Source: Gammaproteobacteria bacterium UBA2965 (GTDB taxonomy: Bacteria > Pseudomonadota > Gammaproteobacteria > Pseudomonadales > Azotimanducaceae). Taken from it: a DNA stretch of 64,000 nt. The stretch spans positions 121,110-185,109 of the forward strand of contig DEBD01000005.1 in the NCBI GenBank assembly GCA_002348385.1, read 5' to 3'. A program made the position numbers and the translations under genes. Every line of letters begins with the position of its first letter. The first letter of the stretch is position 1. Positions 51,576 to 59,741 of this stretch are shown here, one piece after another. The notes beneath the pieces are model-generated. The model saw nothing but the letters and a program-made list of their open reading frames with translations, was not told the DNA's origin and did no database searches.

Positions 51576-52448
51576 TTAACCCTCCTCGTAGGGGCCCATG
51601 TCCATCTCGGGGTAGCGCGCGCTGACGCCCGCCCGGGTCTCATCCGTCCAATAAGGGTCTCCGGGCGGCGGAAAGCCAAAGGCCGCCCGCTCTTCCAGAC
51701 TGGCAGTGCTGACCCAACGGGCGAAGTCGCTGCGTATGGCCTTGGAGCCCCAACCCACGATGCCCAGCCATTTCCATGCAGAAGGTGCGTATGTGATGAA
51801 ATGCGCGACCCTGCCCACGTCTGCCTTGAAGCGGGTGCCGCGATGGAACGTGCGCATGCTGTAGGCAAACAGCGAGCCCGCTGGAACGGTCAGCCGGACT
51901 TCATTGTGGTAGAGGTCCTGACGCTCCTTCCTCGTGACCTCCGCTGGCCACAGCAGCTCGTCGGCGTAGTGCTGCTTCGAACATACCGCCGTGGGGGCGT
52001 GATCGTCGGTCACATCGGTGTAGTAGATGAGGTAGGCCGTCTGCCAGTAAATGGGTTCGTCCGGCGGGTACACAAGCGTATGGTTGCGGTAGTCGCAGTG
52101 CATCCCCTGCTCCCGGTCGGCAGGGTGTCCCATGCACTTTAGACTAAGATCCGACTGCTCACAGTACAGATCATCGGTGCCCGCCAGCTCTGCGGCCATG
52201 CGCCGCAGTTCCGGGTGCACGGTAATGGTATTCAGATGCTCGCCCGGAAACGGAAAGCGCATGTGCACGGGCTGGTTCCAGTCGGCCGGTTTGGGCGCAC
52301 TGGGATCGAGACAGAAGTCTACCCAGCCCGGCCGCAGCGTCTCGATGTCTGCCCTGGCGCCCGCAATCTCTTTCGGGCTGAGAAAGTTCTCCACGACGGC
52401 GTAGCCGTGGGTGCGGTAGTGGTCGATGTGGGCTTGGGTGATTGCCAC
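51576..52448 (-). CDS. Phytanoyl-CoA dioxygenase (PhyH) family Fe(II)/2-oxoglutarate oxygenase
   Basis: The 290-residue protein has a double-stranded beta-helix core: HGYAVVENFLSPKEIAGARADI at the N-terminus, the HxD metal pair in GMHCDYRNHTL, and the distal His and Arg in TFHRGTRFKADVGR. PhyH enzymes hydroxylate next to a carboxyl or CoA ester using Fe(II) and 2-oxoglutarate; many relatives act on small lipids or secondary metabolites. It lies 16 nt upstream of no partner on the 3' side but directly follows the LLM gene at 52465 in the same direction. Confidence 0.9.
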   Translation of the reverse strand: MAITQAHIDHYRTHGYAVVENFLSPKEIAGARADIETLRPGWVDFCLDPSAPKPADWNQPVHMRFPFPGEHLNTITVHPELRRMAAELAGTDDLYCEQSDLSLKCMGHPADREQGMHCDYRNHTLVYPPDEPIYWQTAYLIYYTDVTDDHAPTAVCSKQHYADELLWPAEVTRKERQDLYHNEVRLTVPAGSLFAYSMRTFHRGTRFKADVGRVAHFITYAPSAWKWLGIVGWGSKAIRSDFARWVSTASLEERAAFGFPPPGDPYWTDETRAGVSARYPEMDMGPYEEG

Positions 52449-52464
52449 GGCGGATCTTTCGAAT

Positions 52465-53304
52465 TCACCCTACCCTTTCGGCAAGGCGGGCCAACGGCTC
52501 CAGGATCCCCGGGCTATGGGGTGGCGGCAGGTATAACAGCATCAGATCCAGGCCCGCTTCCTTGAAACGCTCCGCCTGGGCTTCCAGCCCCCCCAGATCG
52601 TCCACGTCCACCGGTTGGTGTATCGAGGTCATAATCTCCGCCGGGTCACGACCAGCCTCCTCGCACTGGCGGTGCAACTCGTCTCGCTTGGCGACATAGC
52701 CGTCCAGATCGAAGCCCGCATAGTTCCAGTGATCGGCCCACTTCACCACGTTGGGGAACGTCCGACGCTCGCCGTTGCCACCGATGCAGATAGGGGGATG
52801 CGGCTGCTGCACCGGAGGCGGGTTGCAGCGTGCCTGCTCGAGCTTGAAGTACCGACCCTTAAAGTCGGTGGTGGTCTGGGTGAGCATACCGTGCACGATC
52901 GCGCAGGCTTCATCGAAGCGGTCGAAGCGCTCCGTCAGACTGCCCAGCTCGATGCCATAGGCGTCGCACTCCTCGTCGTTCCAGCCCGCGCCGATACCAA
53001 TTTCCAGGCGGCCGTTGGAGATGATGTCCACCGACGCAATCATGTTGGCCAGCACCGCCGGGTGTCGGTACACAACGCCGCTGACCATGCAGCCCACGCG
53101 GATCCGATGGGTGGCCTGGGCCAGCGCCGTCAGGGTGGTCCATGCCTCCATGCACGGGCCGGTGGTGTCGGGCACGTTGATGGGATAGAAGTGGTCGAAA
53201 TTCCAGGCCGAGTGGAACACCGCCATCTGATCCGCCGCCTGCCACACGGCCAGCATGTCCTGCCAGGTGGTGAGTTGGGGGGACGTCTTCAGGCCGTAGA
53301 GCAC
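52465..53304 (-). CDS. Luciferase-like oxidoreductase (F420/FMN-type)
   Basis: The 279-residue protein starts LYGLKTSPQLTTWQDMLAVW and has FHSAWNFDHFYPI, HRIRVGCMVSGVVYRHPAVLANM, DIISNGRLEIGIGAGWNDEECDAYG and PICIGGNGERRTFPNVVKWADHW, typical of the F420-linked LLM class. GTG at 53304 is preferred: it opens right after the upstream stop (2 nt) and matches the usual family start, whereas the frame to 53355 overlaps the protease gene. It precedes the PhyH gene by 16 nt. Confidence 0.86.
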   Translation of the reverse strand: MLYGLKTSPQLTTWQDMLAVWQAADQMAVFHSAWNFDHFYPINVPDTTGPCMEAWTTLTALAQATHRIRVGCMVSGVVYRHPAVLANMIASVDIISNGRLEIGIGAGWNDEECDAYGIELGSLTERFDRFDEACAIVHGMLTQTTTDFKGRYFKLEQARCNPPPVQQPHPPICIGGNGERRTFPNVVKWADHWNYAGFDLDGYVAKRDELHRQCEEAGRDPAEIMTSIHQPVDVDDLGGLEAQAERFKEAGLDLMLLYLPPPHSPGILEPLARLAERVG

Positions 53305-53306
53305 GG

Positions 53307-53951
53307 CTACGCTAGCGCCAGGAAGACCAGGACCCCTGAACCCCAGGTAACCCAACGCCCCCGCTGTAGGGTCTGCGCATCGGCTCGCTCGCGCAGTGCG
53401 GCTTCGGGTTGGGCCCCTCGCTGCACCGCAGAAATCACCGACAGCTCGAACACGGAAGCACCCAACGCAAACGCAAACGAAGCCGCCACCAGGGCTGCCT
53501 GACCGGGGCTGGTCATGGGCAGAGCCAGGTACAACAACACCACCACGCCCCAGTGGGCCAGATTGCCGCCGTAGCTCATGGCGCGAAACTGCGCGGTCGT
53601 GTTGGCGTCAAAATCGAAGGTGAATCGGAACAACCTGAACCCTTTGCGCCGGACCAACTGGGTCTGTGCGCCCGACCATCGCGCGCCGGTGTAGTGGCCC
53701 CATTCGTGGATCAAGGCCGTCAGCAGATAGCCCACGTACAGGGCGCTGCCCACCGCCACCGCCGCGGCGATCAGCAGGCCCGTGCCCGCATGCCACATGT
53801 CTGCGGCCGCCCATACCGACAAGCCGGCGAGCACCGCCACGGTGTCCACATGAGCAAGGGATTTCAGCCGCGGTGCGCGTTGCTCGCTAGTCGCGCAGGC
53901 AGTGGCAGCCGACTCGGCTGTGGCGGAGTGGTCCGCGCTTGCTTCGGTCAT
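53307..53951 (-). CDS. Membrane zinc-metalloprotease-like protein (HEWGH motif)
   Basis: The 214-residue protein has about four membrane segments and TALIHEWGHYTGARWSG, an HExxH zinc site inside or beside a transmembrane helix, as in M50/DUF3267-like proteases. The N-terminal 40 residues are polar and low-complexity (Ala, Ser, Thr, Glu). ATG at 53951 has AGAGGA six nt upstream. It follows the truncated haemoglobin gene by 19 nt and precedes an LLM gene by 2 nt. Substrate unknown; a second zinc ligand such as the NxxPxxxD motif of site-2 proteases is not evident. Confidence 0.68.
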   Translation of the reverse strand: MTEASADHSATAESAATACATSEQRAPRLKSLAHVDTVAVLAGLSVWAAADMWHAGTGLLIAAAVAVGSALYVGYLLTALIHEWGHYTGARWSGAQTQLVRRKGFRLFRFTFDFDANTTAQFRAMSYGGNLAHWGVVVLLYLALPMTSPGQAALVAASFAFALGASVFELSVISAVQRGAQPEAALRERADAQTLQRGRWVTWGSGVLVFLALA

Positions 53952-53970
53952 GGTGAATCCTCTTCGGGGA

Positions 53971-54396
53971 TCAGCCCACCGCGATGATATTGGGGTCTTC
54001 GTCGCGTTCCGAAGACGACTGCCGATTTCGCACCGTGTCGGCAATACGATACATGGGCTCTTTGAGCATGTTCTTCAGCTCATCGGACGCACTGATCCGT
54101 TCGAGGGCTTCGTCCATACACAGCAGCCACTGGTCACGTTCGCGCGGGCCGATCCAGTAAGGATCGTGGGGGTCGGTGAGGCAAACGGTGCCCGTCTTGC
54201 GATGGTACAGCGGTGGGCCGCCCATCCACCCGGTGAGGTAGTCCTTGAGCTTGTCGCGAACCTCGTCCAGGTTTTCCTTGTGCATCGCACGCACTCGGGC
54301 CGCCTGGGGCATCTCGTCCATGGCATCGTAAAACGCATCAACCAGCTTGCCGATGCCGTCTTCTCCAAGGATTTCGTAGGGCGATCGTGCAGTCAC
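53971..54396 (-). CDS. Group II truncated haemoglobin
   Basis: The 141-residue globin reads YEILGEDGIGKLVDAFYDAMDEMP, then KLKDYLTGWMGGPPLYHRKTG and GPRERDQWLLCMDEAL. The GWxGGPPLY and ERDQWLxCM segments are hallmarks of trHbO-type globins, with the conserved Trp of the distal G helix in DQWLL. The C-terminus adds about 20 charged residues. Roles in the family include O2, NO or peroxide chemistry. It leads a short operon with a membrane protease and an LLM oxidoreductase. Confidence 0.92.
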   Translation of the reverse strand: MTARSPYEILGEDGIGKLVDAFYDAMDEMPQAARVRAMHKENLDEVRDKLKDYLTGWMGGPPLYHRKTGTVCLTDPHDPYWIGPRERDQWLLCMDEALERISASDELKNMLKEPMYRIADTVRNRQSSSERDEDPNIIAVG

Positions 54397-54502
54397 GCCA
54401 TCTCCAAATTCATCTGTTTGCTATAGACAATGGATATCCCATGCCGGCGGGCGGGTCAATAGGCCGTTTCCGCTAGCCTTGTTGGCGGGTACGCCTCCCG
54501 GT

Positions 54503-55636
54503 TCAGTCGTCGAGCGCGCCCGACAACCGTTCGGCCGCACCAACAAAATCTTCCATAAATTCATATACTACCGCACGGGAGCTAAGAGAATCGTTCATTA
54601 GACCAACACCCTGGCCCACCCAGTAGGTGGCCAACTGCTTGGCCTGGGGATCCCCCGATTCAGCCAACTTATCGATCTTGCGCAGGGCCGGCTCGCTCAC
54701 CAGGCTCTGTAAGGGCATGGGGAGCGGTTCGGGTGCTTCGGGCGACTGCCAGGCATCCGTCCAGGCCGACCGCAGCTGGCGCGTGTATTTGCCGGTACGG
54801 CTTTTGGAACGCACCGTCTGGCGTGAATTGGCACTCAGCATCTTCTCCTTCACGCTGGGCACCGTCTCCGCTTCGGTGGTGGTGAGCCAGACCGATCCCG
54901 TCCACACCCCGGCTGCACCCATGGCCATGCACGCAGCCATCTGCCGCCCGGTGACGATGCCACCGGCCGCAAGCACGTGCATGTGCGGGTATTGGGCGAT
55001 GGCGTCGAGCACCTCGGGTACCAGCACGAGGGTGGACACCTCCCCGCAATGCCCGCCGGCTTCGGTACCGGCCACCACCAGCAGATCCACTCCTGCCTCG
55101 GCGTGCTTGATGGCATGCTCGCGCGCACCGGTGAGCGCACCCACCATCACACCTGCGGCCCGGGCTTGCTCGCGCATGAAGGGCGGCGGCACGCCCAACG
55201 CGTTAACGATGAGCCCAATCGGATGGGAAAACGCCACATCCAACATGGCACTGGCACCCTGCTCGCGCATGTTGTCACCGTAGCCGGCACGAACCGGTTC
55301 CCAGATGTCGCCGGTGTCTATACCGTGCTGAGCCAGAATCGATTCCACATAGGATTTGTGCTCGGGCGGTATGCGGGCCTCGATCTCTTGCGCAGACAGG
55401 CCGCCTGCTTTGTTATCGATGCTGGTGGGCACGATGAGGTCCACACCATAGGGCTTGCCATCCACATGCTCGTCGATCCAGGCCAGCTCTATTTCCAGCG
55501 TGCGGGGCGAGTGCCCGGCGGCGCCCAGCACCCCAAAGCCCCCGGCTTTGCTGACCTCCGCCACCACATCGCGGCAGTGGCTGAAGGCAAACAGCGGAAA
55601 CTCGATACCCAGCGCTTCACACAGAGCGTTTTTCAC
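54503..55636 (-). CDS. Nitronate monooxygenase / NPD-family flavoprotein
   Basis: The 377-residue TIM-barrel flavoprotein has FPLFAFSHCRDVVAEVSKAGGFGVLGA at the N-terminus and the family signature VVAGTEAGGHCGEVSTL, in which the His is the catalytic-base position of class I enzymes. AAGGIVTGRQMAACMAMGAAGVWTGS binds the FMN phosphate. Members oxidise nitronates or act as NADH:quinone reductases. The C-terminal VYEFMEDFVGAAERL helix is typical of the larger subgroup. It follows the MFS gene by 84 nt in a minus-strand series. Confidence 0.9.
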   Translation of the reverse strand: MKNALCEALGIEFPLFAFSHCRDVVAEVSKAGGFGVLGAAGHSPRTLEIELAWIDEHVDGKPYGVDLIVPTSIDNKAGGLSAQEIEARIPPEHKSYVESILAQHGIDTGDIWEPVRAGYGDNMREQGASAMLDVAFSHPIGLIVNALGVPPPFMREQARAAGVMVGALTGAREHAIKHAEAGVDLLVVAGTEAGGHCGEVSTLVLVPEVLDAIAQYPHMHVLAAGGIVTGRQMAACMAMGAAGVWTGSVWLTTTEAETVPSVKEKMLSANSRQTVRSKSRTGKYTRQLRSAWTDAWQSPEAPEPLPMPLQSLVSEPALRKIDKLAESGDPQAKQLATYWVGQGVGLMNDSLSSRAVVYEFMEDFVGAAERLSGALDD

Positions 55637-55720
55637 ATCTTCCCCAAAACAGAACGGACCGCCGAATTATGCCAGCACCCACGCTCGGCTGCTTACTGCC
55701 CCGAGGCGGCTGAGACCGCC

Positions 55721-57052
55721 TTAGGCTGCTGGTGTGCGCGCCCAGTCAGAGGCCTGGGTAAGCGCGCGCCGGTAGTGCTTGAGGCCCAGATACAGACACA
55801 CGCTGGCAAGGGTGTAGTTGATCACCGCCAGCAGCGAGATGGACTTCCCCAGCGCCAGTTCGCTTTCGAACACGAAGTCACTGAGCAAGGCTGGCAGCGA
55901 GGGGGCGAACGTATAGGCCAGAAAGTTCACCGCGATAAGATACAACGCCACCATCTGACCGCGCAGCTCGTTGGGGGCAACGGCCTGCAGGCTGGCCATG
56001 ATGAGCCCAGGCGGCATGGCCATGCAGAAGGTCACCGGAATCAGCAGCACGATGCCCACATAGGGATTCGGCACCAGCGTGAGAGCGGTGGCAGTGGGTA
56101 TCAGCACGATGCTGCCGTAGGTCACCAGTCGCAGCGTGGCATCGGGCACGTTGCGCCGCATCAAGGAGCCTGCCCACAACCCACCGATAACGCTGCCCAT
56201 GATGCCGATCACCATGGCGATAGAGCCGTAGGTGAGACCGATCTCCGTGCGCGTCCAGCCGTGGTTGCGCACATAGTACTCGACGATCCAAGAGAACAAC
56301 GACCACCCCTGGGTAGCAAGCCCCAGGTAGCCGGTAAACACCAGCGCGAAAAATGCCCAGCGCTGCCGCACGAAGGCCCAGACCTCGCTGAGCGGCACAC
56401 CCACCTCGTCGGTGACCTTGCCGCGCCGGGCAGGTTCCCTGAGGCCCATCATGGCCAGCGCCACCAGCAGACCCGGCGCCCCCACCACGATAAAGACCAT
56501 CTGCCAGGAGTACAGCTCGCCCAACCCAGGTAAAACAAAATTGGGCGTAGCCTCCAGGTAGTCGATGAGCGGGCCCCCGGCAATGTTGGCCAACCCCTGG
56601 CCCACGAACGGCGCCGACGACACGATGCCGATGGCGAGCGGCAAGCGGTCAGCGGGGAAATAATCGGCCAGCGACGAGTTAGCGGCGGGCCCCAACGTGG
56701 CTTCACCAACGCCAACCCCCATGCGGGCCCAGAACAGATGCCAGTACTGGCTCACCATGCCGCAGATCATGGTCAGCAGGCTCCAGGCGGCGATGCCACC
56801 TGCCATGAGATTGCGCCGGTTGTAGCGATCCGCCAGCCAGCCCGCCGGATAGGACAGCACGCTGTACATGAAGGTGAAGGCAAAGCCCATGATGAGCGAG
56901 ACTTGGAAGTCCGATATGCCACCCAGATCCCGCTTAACCGGTCCGATCATCACGTTGAGGATCTGCCGGTCGATGATGGAGAAGGTTGAGGCGACTGTGA
57001 GCACGCCAACCGCATACCACAAATACCCGCGACTGAATTGTTCTGACACCAT
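55721..57052 (-). CDS. MFS transporter, spinster-like family
   Basis: The 443-residue carrier starts SRGYLWYAVGVLTVASTFSIIDRQILNVMI with the spinster-type DRQ motif. It continues with PAGWLADRYNRRNLMAGG (loop 2-3) and WARMGVGVGEATLGPAANSSLADYFP, the helix 4-5 motif of this group. In degradation clusters such carriers are often assigned to aromatic acids or terpenoid-type substrates. ATG at 57052 (AGGGGG upstream) is preferred to a frame seven codons longer. It follows two SDR genes in a probable operon. Confidence 0.9.
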   Translation of the reverse strand: MVSEQFSRGYLWYAVGVLTVASTFSIIDRQILNVMIGPVKRDLGGISDFQVSLIMGFAFTFMYSVLSYPAGWLADRYNRRNLMAGGIAAWSLLTMICGMVSQYWHLFWARMGVGVGEATLGPAANSSLADYFPADRLPLAIGIVSSAPFVGQGLANIAGGPLIDYLEATPNFVLPGLGELYSWQMVFIVVGAPGLLVALAMMGLREPARRGKVTDEVGVPLSEVWAFVRQRWAFFALVFTGYLGLATQGWSLFSWIVEYYVRNHGWTRTEIGLTYGSIAMVIGIMGSVIGGLWAGSLMRRNVPDATLRLVTYGSIVLIPTATALTLVPNPYVGIVLLIPVTFCMAMPPGLIMASLQAVAPNELRGQMVALYLIAVNFLAYTFAPSLPALLSDFVFESELALGKSISLLAVINYTLASVCLYLGLKHYRRALTQASDWARTPAA

Positions 57053-57099
57053 ACCCCCTGATCTGGTGACCACCGCGGCGGCCTTCGGACAGCCGGCGG

Positions 57100-57906
57100 C
57101 TATCCCGTGATGCGCTTGTGTGGCTCCTTAACCGGGCCCAGCTCGATGGGTTCTCCCACCCAAGCGCCGACGTTCTCCCCGGTACGCCCATCTTTCAGCA
57201 AGTCCATCATGAGTCCGGCAATCTGTCCTGGCGTCATCACCACTTCGGCCATCGCCGCGGGCAGCTCGTTGTCGGGATACAACCCACGCAACATGGGCGA
57301 ATCCGTAGCCCCCATGCACAACGCGTTAACGCGTATGTTGTCCTTTGCCAGGTATTTGCTCCAGGCGTCAGTGAACCCGTTGATGGCCCATTTCGAGGCG
57401 CTGTAAAGATCCGTTCTGGGCGGGTTGGTTCCGGTACCGCGAGCGGGCAGCACGTAGTACGACGAGATGTTCACGATGTCACCACCACCCCTGGCCTGCA
57501 TGTGCGGCACGCAAGCCCGCGAGAGCATGAGCAGCCCCTTCACATTGGTATCCATGATGAAATCCCAATCTGCGAGCGCCTCTTCCCAGCTTGAATCCAC
57601 CAGCGTTTCCTTCCAGGTGCCGGCGTTGTTGACGAGGATGTCGATACCACCAAACTCGGCCACGGCCAGGTTTACCACGGCCTCCACGTCGCCACGCTTG
57701 CTCACGTCCGCAGTGCAACCGGCAATGGTTCCGGATGCGCTGGCAGCAATATCGGACGCCAGCGTTTCAACCTCCGGCAACACGTCGAACATCAGCACGT
57801 TGGCGCCTTCTTCTGCCAGTCGGCGGGCGAAACCCTCGCCAAGACCCCGGGCGGCGCCGCTGACGATGGCGGATTTTCCTTCTAGAAAACGATCAGGCGA
57901 CGACAT
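57100..57906 (-). CDS. Short-chain dehydrogenase, tandem paralogue A
   Basis: The 268-residue SDR has VSGAARGLGEGFARRLAEEG, NNAGTWKETLVD, NISSYYVLPARGTGTNPPRTDLYSASKWAINGFTDAW with Tyr-x3-Lys, and VNALCMGATDSPMLRGLYP. The last three stretches recur almost unchanged in the next gene (57893), so the two arose by duplication. It overlaps that gene by 14 nt. C-terminal NVGAWVGEPIELGPV replaces the ordinary SDR end. Confidence 0.9.
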   Translation of the reverse strand: MSSPDRFLEGKSAIVSGAARGLGEGFARRLAEEGANVLMFDVLPEVETLASDIAASASGTIAGCTADVSKRGDVEAVVNLAVAEFGGIDILVNNAGTWKETLVDSSWEEALADWDFIMDTNVKGLLMLSRACVPHMQARGGGDIVNISSYYVLPARGTGTNPPRTDLYSASKWAINGFTDAWSKYLAKDNIRVNALCMGATDSPMLRGLYPDNELPAAMAEVVMTPGQIAGLMMDLLKDGRTGENVGAWVGEPIELGPVKEPHKRITG

Positions 57907-58795
57907 CGATATCCTCCTGAACGATATAGATCGGCGCCAACGGCGGCTCGAGCTTCACAGGTCGGCCCACGCAGAAGTTGAGATTCTCTCCGGTGCGTCC
58001 CTTTGGTCCTTCTTCCAGCAAATCGATCAACGCCTGGGCGTTGTCCTCGGCCGACATCCAGGAAGCTTCCTCCTCCGGCGATGGATCGAAGTTGTTGAAT
58101 GAGCGCAACATGTACGAATCCGTCGCACCCATGCAGAACGCGTTGACGCGAATGTTGTGGGGCCGCAACGCCTTGGCCCACCCGAAGGTGAAGCCGTTGA
58201 GCGCCCACTTGCTGGCGTCATACAGGTCCATGATGTCTCCCCCACCCGTGGGGCGAGGAGGGCCTTCGAACGCGAACGAGGGTGTATCCCGGTTGTTCCA
58301 GGGGCAGGTGGGCAGGTTGGGGCATATCACATTGGGAGCACCGCAGGTAACCATGTGGTCCGTGGCGATATTGACGATTTCACCACCCTTACCCTGCTCG
58401 AGCAGGACGGGAATAACGGCGCGACCGAACAGGAACTCTCCCTTCAGGTTGGTGCCGATAATGCGCTCGTAGTCTTCCAGAGTTTTGTCCAGATCGTCGT
58501 CTGCCACGCTGGCCCCCCAGACGCCAGCGTTGTTGACGAGCATGTCGATGCTGCCAAACGCCTCTAGTGTGCCGTCCACCACGCGACGAACGTCTTCGGC
58601 ATTAGACACGTCGGCACGCCAACCCACCGAACGCACCCCCAAGGCTTCGAGTTCCGCCGGGAGGGTTTCTATCTCCTCGCGCACATCGCACACGGCCACG
58701 TTGGCGCCCGCCATGGCCAGGGCCTTCGCGTACGAGTTGCCCAGTCCAACGGCTGCCCCCGTAACGATGGCGTTCTTGCCCTTGATGTGACTCAT
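57893..58795 (-). CDS. Short-chain dehydrogenase, tandem paralogue B with Cys-bearing insert
   Basis: The 300-residue SDR has VTGAAVGLGNSYAKALAMAG, NNAGVWGASVADD, LYDASKWALNGFTFGW and VNAFCMGATDSYMLRSF, matching its downstream neighbour. Between the catalytic-Ser region (NIATDHMVTCG, Ser apparently replaced) and Tyr-x3-Lys lies an extra segment of some 25 residues with VICPNLPTCPWNN; three Cys are present. ATG at 58795 is used; a 126-codon longer frame covers the control region. It leads the operon SDR-SDR-MFS. Confidence 0.88.
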   Translation of the reverse strand: MSHIKGKNAIVTGAAVGLGNSYAKALAMAGANVAVCDVREEIETLPAELEALGVRSVGWRADVSNAEDVRRVVDGTLEAFGSIDMLVNNAGVWGASVADDDLDKTLEDYERIIGTNLKGEFLFGRAVIPVLLEQGKGGEIVNIATDHMVTCGAPNVICPNLPTCPWNNRDTPSFAFEGPPRPTGGGDIMDLYDASKWALNGFTFGWAKALRPHNIRVNAFCMGATDSYMLRSFNNFDPSPEEEASWMSAEDNAQALIDLLEEGPKGRTGENLNFCVGRPVKLEPPLAPIYIVQEDIDVVA

Positions 58796-58824
58796 TCTCC
58801 CCCCGATGCACCCAACTGCTTGAC

Positions 58825-58836
58825 CGCTAATTAGCG
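58825..58836. promoter_or_regulatory. Perfect 12-bp palindrome in the SDR / MaoC divergent region
   Basis: CGCTAATTAGCG lies 30 nt upstream of the SDR start (58795) and 113 nt before the MaoC start (58949). The CTAATTAG core resembles the ACTAAATTAGT dyad near CYP153 (42070-42080), raising the chance of a shared regulator. Confidence 0.4.
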
Positions 58837-58948
58837 CTATTTGAGCCCGAGATGCAACCTTGCGCTGGAAATCAGAATCGCCGCGACCGCCCTGGCGCCA
58901 GGAACGCCGGCCAGCTAATCTGCCAAGGTTCACTTCAAGAGATAGACC

Positions 58949-59422
58949 ATGTCCGAGGAAAACCTGACCAGGGCTCTTGCCACGCTGGAGGGCCAACTGG
59001 GGCAGAGCACCCCACCCACTCCGTGGTATGAGGTCACTCAGGAGAAGATCGACGCTTTCGCAGAGGTAAGCGGCGACTTCCAATGGATACACGTGGACGT
59101 GGAACGAGCCACGGAAGGCCCCTTCGGCGCCCCCATTGCCCACGGCAATCTGACCCTCGCGCTCATGGGCCATCTGCCGGGCATCGAAAGCACGCGGCCT
59201 CCGCCTCTGGAGGGACAGAAGATGGGAATCAACTACGGATTTGATCGCGTTCGGTTTCCAGCCCCGGTACCCGCCGGCGCCCGCATTCGCGTATCAAGTG
59301 CGCTCAAACGGGCCGAGATCAAGGGTGGCATGATCGAAGTAATGAACGAGTTCGTGGTGGAGTTGGAAGGTTCGGAGAAACCGGCCATGGTTGCCGAGAA
59401 GCTGAACCGTTACGTTTTCTAG
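58949..59422 (+). CDS. MaoC-family enoyl-CoA hydratase
   Basis: The 157-residue single hotdog protein has ITQEKIDAFAEVSGDFQWIHVDVERA-like sequence (read here as VTQEKIDAFAEVSGDFQWIH), the hydratase motif with the Asp/His dyad in SGDFQWIHVD, followed by FGAPIAHGNLTLALMG. It probably hydrates 2-enoyl-CoA. The next strand, GINYGFDRVRFPAPVPAGARIRV, is typical. It is divergent from the tandem SDR operon and 319 nt upstream of the glutamine synthetase. Confidence 0.9.
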   Translation: MSEENLTRALATLEGQLGQSTPPTPWYEVTQEKIDAFAEVSGDFQWIHVDVERATEGPFGAPIAHGNLTLALMGHLPGIESTRPPPLEGQKMGINYGFDRVRFPAPVPAGARIRVSSALKRAEIKGGMIEVMNEFVVELEGSEKPAMVAEKLNRYVF

Positions 59423-59519
59423 CATGCCCAGATTTCCCGAACCCCGGAACGGCCGCACCGTGGTCCGCTTGTTACAAGAAGGCTGGTAAAGCCTCATTTC
59501 AGGGCACACTTGCCAATGC

Positions 59520-59536
59520 CGCCCCAGCTTGGTGCA
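59520..59536. promoter_or_regulatory. NtrC-like enhancer site 1 upstream of the GSII gene
   Basis: CGCCCCA-GCT-TGGTGCA matches the NtrC consensus TGCACCA-N3-TGGTGCA at 12 of 14 positions, with one half-site perfect. Its centre is about 150 nt upstream of the sigma-54 -24/-12 element, a normal enhancer distance. Confidence 0.55.
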
Positions 59537-59583
59537 CGCTGCCACCGCCTCGCTAATCAATTTTCCTTGCAAACTGGTACTAC

Positions 59584-59600
59584 GGCACCGAGTTAGGGCA
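59584..59600. promoter_or_regulatory. NtrC-like enhancer site 2 upstream of the GSII gene
   Basis: GGCACCG-AGT-TAGGGCA matches the NtrC consensus at 10 of 14 half-site positions. Its centre is 64 nt from site 1, near six helical turns, so two NtrC dimers could bind the same DNA face. Confidence 0.4.
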
Positions 59601-59674
59601 GAATTGCCCGCGGGGACGCACGGCCTGGCGGCTCATGGCGTTGTGTGGACACGGTGTACGCGAAAATCCAAAGA

Positions 59675-59690
59675 CGGTACGTTTTTTGCA
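59675..59690 (+). promoter_or_regulatory. Sigma-54 (RpoN) promoter of the glutamine synthetase gene
   Basis: CGGTACGTTTTTTGCA matches TGGCACG-N4-TTGCA, with GG at 59676-59677 and GC at 59688-59689 exactly 10 nt apart. Transcription would begin near 59701, about 40 nt before the ATG at 59742. With the two NtrC-like sites upstream this is a coherent nitrogen-regulated promoter. Confidence 0.75.
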
Positions 59691-59741
59691 GGCACTACGA
59701 ATAGAACTATTTGAAGCAATCCGAGGAGGAGTACAGCTCTC

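Noticed and set aside
54977..56533. Plus-strand open frame of 518 codons
   Set aside because: Antisense to the nitronate monooxygenase and spinster transporter; no recognisable fold.
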